From: Alphaproteobacteria bacterium
GTDB taxonomy: Bacteria > Pseudomonadota > Alphaproteobacteria > Rhodobacterales > Rhodobacteraceae
Length of the DNA stretch: 64,000 bases
Direction: 5' to 3'
NCBI GenBank assembly: GCA_030431825.1
Contig: JAUIIJ010000006.1
Span: 78,524-142,523, forward strand
Below the pieces are notes generated by a model that saw only the letters and a program-made list of their open reading frames with translations, was not told the DNA's origin and did not search any database. Below are positions 19,310 through 27,074 of the stretch, in pieces. Made by a program: the position numbers and the translations under genes. Numbering within the stretch: the first letter of the stretch is position 1; every line of letters starts with the position of its first letter.

Positions 19310-19966
19310 ATGAATTCGTCCATCATACAGCTTTTGGTGCTTGCTGGCATTGCCATCTTTCTGATTTTGCGCCTGAAGAACGTGTTGGGCACGCGCGAAG
19401 GCTTTGAAAAACCGCCGGTGCCAAAAACCGACGAACCCGCCGCACGCAAGGGGTTCGAGGTGATCGAGGGTGGTCCGGACCGCGACATCATCGATCATGT
19501 CGAAGAAGGCAGCCCGCAGGCGCAGGACCTTGCCGCGATGAAACGCATCGAGCCGACATTTTCGGTCAGCGACTTTCTTCAGGGCGCGCGCGGTGCGTAT
19601 GAGATGATCGTCATGGGTTTCGAGCGTGGAAACCTGAATGAAATCCAGCCGTTCCTCGCGGAAGATGTATTTGAGACCTTTGTCGAGGTCGTCGCCGTGC
19701 GCGAGGATCAGGGGCTGACCATCGAGGCCGAGTTCATCGGTGTCCGCGAAACCAGCCTTCAGGACGTGAAATTCGAGAAGGACACGAACAGGGCCGAGAT
19801 CACAATGCGCTTTGTCGCCGAGTTGACATCGGTCGTGCGCGACAAGGGTGGCGATATCATCGAGGGAAGCCCCTCTGCCGTCAAACGGCAAAAGGATACC
19901 TGGACCTTTGCGCGCACGATGGGGTCGAACGATCCCAACTGGATCCTCGTCGCGACGGACGCGTAA
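19310..19966 (+). CDS. Tim44/TimA-domain putative translocase adaptor
   Basis: Alphaproteobacterial TimA-type protein related to mitochondrial Tim44. 218 residues: an N-terminal membrane anchor (about 3-19), a charged linker, then a Tim44-like domain from about 85 to the end (GAYEMIVMGFERGNL, FTVE-like beta strands). The ATG at 19310 follows gaggt; the frame upstream overlaps fxsA. The role in membrane protein handling is inferred from the family and from its place next to secB and fxsA. Confidence 0.85.
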   Translation: MNSSIIQLLVLAGIAIFLILRLKNVLGTREGFEKPPVPKTDEPAARKGFEVIEGGPDRDIIDHVEEGSPQAQDLAAMKRIEPTFSVSDFLQGARGAYEMIVMGFERGNLNEIQPFLAEDVFETFVEVVAVREDQGLTIEAEFIGVRETSLQDVKFEKDTNRAEITMRFVAELTSVVRDKGGDIIEGSPSAVKRQKDTWTFARTMGSNDPNWILVATDA

Positions 19967-20051
19967 GGGCGGTATTTCGGTCGCGGAGCAGTTTCATGCA
20001 AAACGCCTGCCGCTGCGGCTCTGCTCCATGTCCGCCGGTCGAAGTCCGCTG
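19967..20051. other. Tim44-gene to smr spacer
   Basis: 85 bases with no gene. In several relatives an mltA lytic transglycosylase gene is found at this point; none is present here. Confidence 0.3.
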
Positions 20052-20609
20052 ATGGTGCGCCGCAGGCTGACAGACGAGGAAATCGATCTCTGGCATCGCG
20101 TGGCCGAGCGCACGGAACGGTTGAATCCTGACGGTGCCCCTGCCCGCCCGCTTCCCAAGCCGAAGCCCAACCGTAACTCGGCGTCGGCAGAGCCACCGCA
20201 AAACCTGCGGCCCAGCCCGGCGACGCCGCCAATCCCCACGCTCAACCTGCGGCCGCCCTCTGTTCAGATGGATCGCAAGGCGTATACGCGCATGAAGCGC
20301 GGGAAGCTGGCACCCGAGGGGCGGATCGACCTGCACGGCATGACGCTTGATCGCGCACATCCGGTCCTGACCCGGTTCATCCTGTCGTCGCAGGCGTCGG
20401 GGCGTCGGTTGGTTCTGGTGATTACCGGCAAGGGCAAGGTTGCGCGCGACAACGGTCCGATACCGGTGCCGCGTGGCATCCTGCGACGCAATGTTCCGCT
20501 CTGGCTGTCGATGCCGCCACTGGCACAGGCCGTGCTGCAAGTGGAGCGCGCCCATATCAGTCACGGTGGCGATGGAGCCTTTTACGTCTATCTGCGCAGG
20601 ACGCGCTGA
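20052..20609 (+). CDS. Smr-domain protein
   Basis: 185 residues. A basic and Pro-rich N-terminal half is followed by an Smr domain with IDLHGMTLDRAH near 91-102 and VITGKGK near 124-130, the signatures of Smr nuclease-type domains seen in MutS2. Standalone Smr proteins are thought to act on nucleic acids; the target is unknown. ATG at 20052 begins the conserved RRRLTDEE; an ATG at 20028 would add eight residues. Neither has a good ribosome site. Confidence 0.85.
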   Translation: MVRRRLTDEEIDLWHRVAERTERLNPDGAPARPLPKPKPNRNSASAEPPQNLRPSPATPPIPTLNLRPPSVQMDRKAYTRMKRGKLAPEGRIDLHGMTLDRAHPVLTRFILSSQASGRRLVLVITGKGKVARDNGPIPVPRGILRRNVPLWLSMPPLAQAVLQVERAHISHGGDGAFYVYLRRTR

Positions 20610-20620
20610 AACCCCGGGTT

Positions 20621-20640
20621 AGAGCCTGTTCAGGGGCTCT
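20621..20640 (+). terminator. Possible terminator after the smr gene
   Basis: AGAGCC (20621-20626) pairs with GGCTCT (20635-20640) around an eight-base loop, between convergent smr and hslU. The T-tract is poor. Confidence 0.35.
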
Positions 20641-20695
20641 TAGAGACTGTTGGGCGGTGCCGCGATCAGAAAACGGTGGCGGCTGCACCGCTTGA

Positions 20696-22003
20696 TCAGA
20701 GAACGTACTGGCTGACATCTATGGATCGTGACAGCGCCCCGAGATTATCCTCGACAAAGCCCGCATCGACGACGATTGCATCACCCGAGCGGTCCGGAGC
20801 GGTAAAGGACAGTTCCTCGAAGACCCGTTCCATCACCGTATAGAGCCGCCGTGCTCCGATATTTTCGACCGACTGATTCACATCCGCCGCGATCCTGGCA
20901 AGAGCCGCGATTCCATCGGGCGTAAAGCTGACCTCGACCTGCTCGGTGCCCATCAGCGCGGTATATTGCAGTGTCAGCGCGTTGTCCGTCTCGGTCAGGA
21001 TGCGCACGAAATCCTCTTCGGTCAGGGCGCGCAGTTCGACGCGGATCGGCAAGCGCCCCTGGAGTTCCGGCAACAGATCGCTGGGCTTGGCAATGTGAAA
21101 GGCGCCGGATGCGATGAACAGGATATGATCTGTCTTGACCGGGCCGTGTTTGGTGCTGACGGTCGTGCCCTCGATCAGGGGCAACAGATCGCGCTGCACC
21201 CCTTCCCGGCTGACATCGCCGCCGCGCGCTTCCTGCCGGGCGCAAACCTTGTCGATCTCGTCAAGGAACACGATGCCGTTCTGCTCGACCGAGTCCAGCG
21301 CCGCGCGGGTCACGGTTTCATCGTCCAGCAGCTTGTCCGCCTCTTCGCCGATCAGAATTTCATAGCTGTCGGCCACGGTCATCCTGCGGCGCACGGTCCG
21401 CCCGCCAAACGCCTTGCCGAACATGTCGCCCAGATTCATCATGCCCATGTTGCTGCCGGGCTGGCCGGGAACCTCGAACATCGACATGGGGTTCGACGTG
21501 TCCGCGATGTCGAGCTCGATCACCGTATCGTCCAGTTCTCCGGCCTTCAGCTTCTTGCGAAACATCTCACGCGTGCCTTCGCGGGCATCTTCACCCGCTA
21601 TCGCGCTGATTACCCGTTCCTCGGCGGCTTGGTGGGCATTCGCCTTGACCTCTTCGCGCATGAATTCGCGGGTCTGCGCAATGGCGCTATCCACAAGATC
21701 GCGCACGATCTGTTCCACGTCGCGCCCGACATAACCCACTTCGGTAAACTTGGTTGCCTCGACCTTGATAAACGGCGCGCGGGCGAGTTTTGCCAACCTG
21801 CGGCTGATCTCGGTCTTGCCGACGCCGGTGGGCCCAATCATCAGGATGTTCTTGGGATAAACTTCGTCGCGCAGGTTTTCGGGCAACTGCTTGCGCCGCC
21901 ACCGGTTGCGCAGCGCAACGGCAACCGCGCGTTTTGCATCCTTTTGCCCGATGATGAACCGGTCCAGTTCGCTGACGATTTCGCGCGGGGTTAGGTCGGT
22001 CAA
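20696..22003 (-). CDS. hslU: ATP-dependent protease ATPase subunit HslU
   Basis: AAA+ unfoldase that feeds substrates to HslV. 435 residues. Walker [10 protein letters not shown] near 57-65, Walker [11 protein letters not shown] near 240-250, a substrate-pore GYVG near 90-93, and the C-terminal tail ending in SQYVL that docks on HslV. Lies downstream of hslV with a 168-base gap, longer than usual for this pair. Confidence 0.98.
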   Translation of the reverse strand: MTDLTPREIVSELDRFIIGQKDAKRAVAVALRNRWRRKQLPENLRDEVYPKNILMIGPTGVGKTEISRRLAKLARAPFIKVEATKFTEVGYVGRDVEQIVRDLVDSAIAQTREFMREEVKANAHQAAEERVISAIAGEDAREGTREMFRKKLKAGELDDTVIELDIADTSNPMSMFEVPGQPGSNMGMMNLGDMFGKAFGGRTVRRRMTVADSYEILIGEEADKLLDDETVTRAALDSVEQNGIVFLDEIDKVCARQEARGGDVSREGVQRDLLPLIEGTTVSTKHGPVKTDHILFIASGAFHIAKPSDLLPELQGRLPIRVELRALTEEDFVRILTETDNALTLQYTALMGTEQVEVSFTPDGIAALARIAADVNQSVENIGARRLYTVMERVFEELSFTAPDRSGDAIVVDAGFVEDNLGALSRSIDVSQYVL

Positions 22004-22066
22004 GGGGCGGTCCTTTCGATCGTCGGGATGAGACCCGAATTAGGTAGTCACGGGGGCCGACAAATC

Positions 22067-22097
22067 AACCAACGCCGTTCGATTGGCAGCGTTGGTT
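22067..22097. repeat. Inverted repeat between hslV and hslU
   Basis: AACCAACGC (22067-22075) pairs exactly with GCGTTGGTT (22089-22097) around a 13-base loop. It lies in the hslV-hslU spacer and could attenuate transcription or shape the mRNA. Confidence 0.45.
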
Positions 22098-22171
22098 ATC
22101 AATGCCATGCGGTGTTTGCAATTTCTTTTGCCGGGCGGGCAGCACCCCTGGCGCGGATATTGCGGGTCGGA

Positions 22172-22729
22172 TCAGGCCGAGATCGTCTCGACCGTCAGGT
22201 TGCCATTGGTGTAGACACAGATATCGGACGCGATGGCCATGGCACGGCGGGCGACTTCTTCGGCGGATTTCTCGCTGTCCATCATCGCCCGTGCGGCGGC
22301 CAGGGCGAAATTGCCGCCAGAGCCGATGGCCGCAACGTCATGCTCGGGTTCGAGCACGTCGCCCGCCCCGGTGATGACCAGCATATCCTTGCCATCCGTC
22401 ACGATCAGCATCGCCTCGAGCTTTTGCAGGTATTTGTCGGTGCGCCAGTCCTTGGCGAGTTCGACGCTGGCCCGTGCCAGCTGGCCCGGGGTCGCCTCCA
22501 GTTTCTTCTCCAGCCGCTCAAGCAAGGTGAACGCATCGGCGGTCGACCCGGCAAAACCGGCAACCACATCAAAACCGCCGGGTGACAGGCGGCGTACCTT
22601 GCGCGCGGTGCCCTTGATCACGGTCTGGCCAAGCGAAACCTGCCCATCCCCCGCGATCACCACGTCGCCACCTTTTTTCACGCCGACGATTGTGGTCCCG
22701 TGCCAGCCGGGGAATTGCTCATCTGCCAT
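22172..22729 (-). CDS. hslV: ATP-dependent protease peptidase subunit HslV
   Basis: Threonine-protease core of the HslUV heat-shock protease. 185 residues. After an N-terminal extension [11 protein letters not shown] the conserved [20 protein letters not shown] begins; the first Thr of TTIV (residue 12) is the catalytic nucleophile expected after processing. ATG 22729 is preceded by aggag. An open frame upstream to 22852 has no support. Upstream of hslU on the minus strand. Confidence 0.97.
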   Translation of the reverse strand: MADEQFPGWHGTTIVGVKKGGDVVIAGDGQVSLGQTVIKGTARKVRRLSPGGFDVVAGFAGSTADAFTLLERLEKKLEATPGQLARASVELAKDWRTDKYLQKLEAMLIVTDGKDMLVITGAGDVLEPEHDVAAIGSGGNFALAAARAMMDSEKSAEEVARRAMAIASDICVYTNGNLTVETISA

Positions 22730-22983
22730 GTGTGTCTCCTGTGTGCGACGCCAATCTGGGCGCTTTGTCCTCGATTTCAAGCGCACTACCCTTTGCGGCG
22801 CGACCTGATCAAGCCGGATGTGCCAGGATTTGCGGCAAAGCCGGTCCGGCAAACATGGCTCTGTATGCAGAAAATGCAGGTCGGAAATGCAAAAACGTCA
22901 TTTGTGCTCAATTTGGCGGCTGACTATGTACGCGCTGCAACCGACATGGAGTCGGCTGTTTCAATCTTGATAGGCGCAATACG
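22730..22983. other. hslV-DUF1127 divergent intergenic region
   Basis: 254 bases between divergent hslV and the small DUF1127 gene. It should hold two promoters; no consensus heat-shock or other operator was recognised. Confidence 0.3.
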
Positions 22984-23175
22984 ATGACGACAGTACAACA
23001 CGACGCGCCACACGGAGCAGTCACAATCCTCCGGGTGGTAGATCTCTTTTATGCTCTGACCGCAGAACTGAAGGCCCGCCGCGATGCGCGGATCACCCGC
23101 AAGGCTCTGTCGCGTCTGTCCGAGCATCAGTTGAATGATATCGGTCTGACCCGCGAGTTCGTCGAGGCGCTCTGA
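22984..23175 (+). CDS. DUF1127 small arginine-rich protein
   Basis: 63 residues ending in a YjiS-type DUF1127 motif (R-K-x-L-x-x-L-S-x-H-x-L-x-D-I-G-L). Such short proteins are common in alphaproteobacteria and linked in a few species to RNA turnover and phosphate or carbon metabolism, but the role here is unknown. A strong terminator follows. Confidence 0.85.
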   Translation: MTTVQHDAPHGAVTILRVVDLFYALTAELKARRDARITRKALSRLSEHQLNDIGLTREFVEAL

Positions 23176-23208
23176 GCGCCAGCCGAACCGCGACCTACCC
23201 CGAGAAAC

Positions 23209-23240
23209 AGCCGCTCAGTCATGAGCGGCTTTCATTTTTT
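23209..23240 (+). terminator. Rho-independent terminator of the DUF1127 gene
   Basis: Stem AGCCGCTC (23209-23216) / GAGCGGCT (23223-23230), six-base loop, then ttcatttttt. Confidence 0.85.
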
Positions 23241-23282
23241 CAGCGTCTGGATTCCTGTCCCGGGATCCTCGAAACGCGAATT

Positions 23283-23308
23283 AAAAAGGGCGCCCGTCGG
23301 GACGCCCT
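23283..23308 (-). terminator. Rho-independent terminator downstream of trxA
   Basis: On the minus strand AGGGCG pairs with CGCCCT with an inner CCCGACGGG, followed by a run of T (23287-23283). It ends the minus-strand cluster trxA belongs to. Confidence 0.85.
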
Positions 23309-23332
23309 GTTTTCGTGGACCGCCTGACGCGA

Positions 23333-23653
23333 TCAGATCGATTCATCGATCCAGCTTTGCAGCGCAGCCTTGGGCTTGGCGCCGGCCATGTTGGATACGA
23401 CCTGGCCATCCTTGAAGATGAACAGCGCCGGAATACCGCGCACACCCATCGCGGCCGCGGAGTTCGGGTTGTTGTCGACATCGACCTTGGCAATCTTGAC
23501 GCGGCCTTCGTATTCGGCGGAGAGCTCTTCGAGCGCCGGGCCGATCTGCTTGCAGGGGCCGCACCATTCGGCCCAGAAGTCGACGACGACGGGAATATCG
23601 GAGTTCTTGACTTCAGCGTCAAAGGTGGCGTCCGTAACGGCAACGGTGGACAT
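23333..23653 (-). CDS. trxA: Thioredoxin
   Basis: Small disulfide reductase. 106 residues with the active site WCGPC near 30-34 and the cis-proline in RGIPALF near 73-79. Cytosolic, no signal peptide. ATG 23653 has gagga upstream. Last gene of the addA-addB-murU-amgK-tsaE strand run, 37 bases after addA, so possibly co-transcribed. Confidence 0.97.
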   Translation of the reverse strand: MSTVAVTDATFDAEVKNSDIPVVVDFWAEWCGPCKQIGPALEELSAEYEGRVKIAKVDVDNNPNSAAAMGVRGIPALFIFKDGQVVSNMAGAKPKAALQSWIDESI

Positions 23654-23690
23654 GATCAGGCTCCTCGATCATTGCGGGGTTGGCAGGAAC

Positions 23691-26600
23691 CTATGAATGC
23701 GCGCCGCCATCGTCAAGGGACGCTGCGCGCGCCAGCGCGTCAGACACAAGATCGTGTGGAAATGACATAAGTTTCGCGGTGCGCGTCCACAGGATCGCAG
23801 TTTCAACGCGGTGATCCGGATAGACCTGACCCAGCATGGCGGCGTAGGCACCCATCTGCCGCAGGAACCCTTCAGGGCACGCTTCTGGCGTTTGCGGAAC
23901 CGTCGCGTTGGATTTGAAGTCAATCGCCCGCACGGTGCCGCCATCGACGATCAGGCGGTCGATCTTGCCGTGAAATCTCTGGCCTTTGATCTCTGCGGTC
24001 ACGGGCACCTCGGCCAGTGTGCTGGTGGAGAATATCCTTCCAAGCTCGGGATGCAGCAATACGGCGCGCGCTTCTGCCAGCAGCGACATGCGCTCGTCAT
24101 TCGCAAGATCCGAGAGGATGCTCTCGGCCGCGTCTCCCCACTCCGCCCGTGAAATTTCCGGCAGATGTTCAAGAAGCAGGTGGATCCGGGTGCCGCGCAG
24201 CTTGGCCGCCTCTTCGTCGAGGCCAGACTCTCCGGGCAACGCCTTTGGCCCGCCAAGATCGGATGGGCTGCGTGCCGACGGGCGGGCGGCGGGCGGCGAT
24301 GCCGGCGTTCTGAAGAGGTCCGGAACGGCAATGGTCTCGCGGACGGACCCGGCCACCTCCTGCACGTCCGGCGCGTACCAGTCGCCATGTTCCAGCCGCA
24401 GACCCGGCCCGCTTTCAAAGGTGCGCTCGTGTGCACCGGCCTCGGTCAGCGCGCTTTCGACCATCTGATACCAGCTGTCGCCAGCCTTTCCCACATCACC
24501 GGCGGCGGCGACGATCAACCACTTTTCTGCCCGTGTCAGAGCCACATACAGCAGCCTGAGCCGTTCGTTCAGCTGCTTTTGCTGTGCGCGGGCATGGGCC
24601 GCCGACATCGCGTCGGGCATGTCTTCCGTATTCATCCGCCAGACCGGCATGTTGCCGACAGCCATGATTTCGCCTGCGCGGGGTGCGCGCCGCTGTCCGG
24701 TGTCGGGCAGGATCACGATGGGTGCCTCGAGCCCCTTGGCCCCGTGTACGGTCATCACCCGTACCATGTTGCCTGCGCTGCCCATCTGCCGCTTGATTTC
24801 AAGATCGTCGGTTTCCATCCAGACCAGAAAGCCGGTCAGACTCGGAATATCCGATCGCTCATAAGACAGTGCTTGCGAGAGCAGGGCATTGATCCCGTCC
24901 TCTGCTTCGGACCCCAGACGCGCCAGCAACCTGCGCCGACCGCTGTGCCGGGTCAGGATCCGTTCGATCAGGTCGTAGGGGCGCAGGAAATCGGTCTGGC
25001 CCCGCAGATCGTTCAGGATCGACATGGTGTCGGGAAATTCATCCGCCCGTCGGCGCAGGGCCGTCCAAAGGAACGGTGAGTCTCGGCGATGGGCAAGATC
25101 GAAAATGGCCTGCTCGCTCCATCCGAACAACGGCGATCGCAGCGCCGTCGCCAAGGACAGGCTGTCTTCCGGCGTCGCAAGAAAGCCAAGAAGCGCCGCC
25201 AGATCCTTGACCGCAAGCTCTGCGCCGACCTTGAGCCGGTCGGCCCCTGCAATCGGCAGGCCCACCGTCTTGCAGGCCCGAATGATCTCTGCAAACAGGT
25301 CGGACCGACGTTGAACCAGGATCAGGAAATCGCCGGCCTGCACCTTTCTGCGCCGGAACGTCCCCGGCCCGTCGCCGTCAACCGGAATGGTTTCTCCCTC
25401 TGCAATCATCTTCTTGATCGAATTTGCGATCTGCTCCGCAAGGATCAGGTTGTGGTGTCGCGGGCTGGGCCGGTCGATGGGGTCTGTCCAGACCCAGTCG
25501 TCATCGTTTTCGACCTTTTCAACCGCGGGCCAGAGGTCGACGCGACCCGGAAGATCGGATTTGAAGGCCCGGTGATGCGCGTCGGATCGGAATCCGGCAT
25601 CTTCGTGCCCGGCGAACACGATATCGACCAGTCGCAGGATCGCATCGGACGAGCGGAACGAATAATCGAGCGTCAGATTCTGCAAACCGTCGCCGGATCC
25701 GCCAAGGCGCTGGGCAAATTCGGCCTGCATCCGGTCAAATTCATCGGGATCCGCACCCTGGAAGGAATAGATCGACTGTTTCTTGTCACCGACGACAAAG
25801 ATGGTGCGCAGCTTGTCCGGATGCGCGCCCCGGCCGCTGGTGAATTCCTGCGCCAGTTTCTCGATAACGTCCCACTGTACGGGGCTGGTATCCTGCGCCT
25901 CGTCCACAAGGATGTGGTCGATGCCGCCGTCGAGCCGGTAAAGAACCCATTGCGCCACCGCCGGATCGTTCAGCAATTGCCGCGCCTTGAGGATCAGGTC
26001 GTCAAAATCGAGCCAGCCCCGCAACTGTTTTCGATGCGCGTATTCGGGCAGGAAAGCCGCGGCAAATTCATGTAGCGCGAGCGTTTTGCGCGCGCAGGCC
26101 AGCGCCAGCCGCAATTGCCGCGCCGCTTCGATGCGCTGCATGAAGGTGTCGAGTTCGTCCATGAGCTGCGGATTCGCCGCCCGCGTGGCCTTGGTCGGAA
26201 CTGAGCCGATCTTGGCGGTAAAGGGTTCCTTGGCGCCTTTTCCGGTCAGGAAAACCGACTCCAGCAGCGGCAGATCGGACAGTTCGGGCCTTGCAATTGG
26301 AGACAGCTTGGTTGCGAGCGCCTGTTCGGTCTTGCTCCCGTCGCGCGTGGCGTCGCGTAGCCGGGCCAGCAATTCGGCCTCGCCGCCGAGAAACACATCG
26401 TCGCGCAGGCGGGTCTCGTCATACCCTGGCGGCAGGTCCAGCCTGCGCCACAGCTCGTCACCGTCAGCGGCCTGCTCGAACAGGTCGCGTTGTTGCACCA
26501 GCGCACGGGTCAGCCCGTCAAAGGCGGTGTCGTTCAGGTGACGCGCGACCCCGTCCACCAACCGGGCCTGTGGTCCGTCGGCGAAGTCCTCGACAATCTC

Positions 26601-27074
26601 GGCCTGCAGCAATGCTGCGGCGCGATCTTCCATCTCGGTGAATTGCGGGCTGACCCCGGCTTCCAGGGGGAACCGCCGCAGAAGCGAGGCACAGAACGAG
26701 TGAATTGTCTGGATTTTCAGCCCGCCGGGCGTTTCGATGGCGCGCGCAAACAGGGTGCGCGCATGGGCCAGCTGGCGCGATGACACCGAGCGCGCAACAC
26801 CGAGGTCAACCAGCGTCGCGGTCAGGTCCGCATCGCTGCGCATCGCCCAGTCGCCAAGCCGCCGGAACAGGCGGTTCTGCATCTCGCTCGCTGCGGCCTT
26901 GGTATAGGTCAGGCAGAGGATATGTTCGGGGCGCACGTCATCCAGCAACAGGCGCGCCACACGGTCGGTCAGCACGCGCGTCTTGCCCGATCCGGCATTC
27001 GCGGCCAGCCAGGTCGAGGCGTCCGGGCGCGCGGCCTGCACCTGTCGTTCGGTGGCGTCATCGCGCGCGGTCAT
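23691..27074 (-). CDS. addA: Double-strand break repair helicase AddA
   Basis: UvrD-like helicase and nuclease subunit of AddAB, which resects double-strand breaks for RecA. 1127 residues, typical of the alphaproteobacterial form. Walker A AGSGKTRVL near 26-34; helicase motif LVDEAQDTSPVQW near 390-402; C-terminal nuclease block with GKIDRLIVDGGTVRAIDFKSN near 1042-1062 (the D-x-K catalytic pair in AIDFKS). ATGA overlap with addB end. Confidence 0.96.
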   Translation of the reverse strand: MTARDDATERQVQAARPDASTWLAANAGSGKTRVLTDRVARLLLDDVRPEHILCLTYTKAAASEMQNRLFRRLGDWAMRSDADLTATLVDLGVARSVSSRQLAHARTLFARAIETPGGLKIQTIHSFCASLLRRFPLEAGVSPQFTEMEDRAAALLQAEIVEDFADGPQARLVDGVARHLNDTAFDGLTRALVQQRDLFEQAADGDELWRRLDLPPGYDETRLRDDVFLGGEAELLARLRDATRDGSKTEQALATKLSPIARPELSDLPLLESVFLTGKGAKEPFTAKIGSVPTKATRAANPQLMDELDTFMQRIEAARQLRLALACARKTLALHEFAAAFLPEYAHRKQLRGWLDFDDLILKARQLLNDPAVAQWVLYRLDGGIDHILVDEAQDTSPVQWDVIEKLAQEFTSGRGAHPDKLRTIFVVGDKKQSIYSFQGADPDEFDRMQAEFAQRLGGSGDGLQNLTLDYSFRSSDAILRLVDIVFAGHEDAGFRSDAHHRAFKSDLPGRVDLWPAVEKVENDDDWVWTDPIDRPSPRHHNLILAEQIANSIKKMIAEGETIPVDGDGPGTFRRRKVQAGDFLILVQRRSDLFAEIIRACKTVGLPIAGADRLKVGAELAVKDLAALLGFLATPEDSLSLATALRSPLFGWSEQAIFDLAHRRDSPFLWTALRRRADEFPDTMSILNDLRGQTDFLRPYDLIERILTRHSGRRRLLARLGSEAEDGINALLSQALSYERSDIPSLTGFLVWMETDDLEIKRQMGSAGNMVRVMTVHGAKGLEAPIVILPDTGQRRAPRAGEIMAVGNMPVWRMNTEDMPDAMSAAHARAQQKQLNERLRLLYVALTRAEKWLIVAAAGDVGKAGDSWYQMVESALTEAGAHERTFESGPGLRLEHGDWYAPDVQEVAGSVRETIAVPDLFRTPASPPAARPSARSPSDLGGPKALPGESGLDEEAAKLRGTRIHLLLEHLPEISRAEWGDAAESILSDLANDERMSLLAEARAVLLHPELGRIFSTSTLAEVPVTAEIKGQRFHGKIDRLIVDGGTVRAIDFKSNATVPQTPEACPEGFLRQMGAYAAMLGQVYPDHRVETAILWTRTAKLMSFPHDLVSDALARAASLDDGGAHS

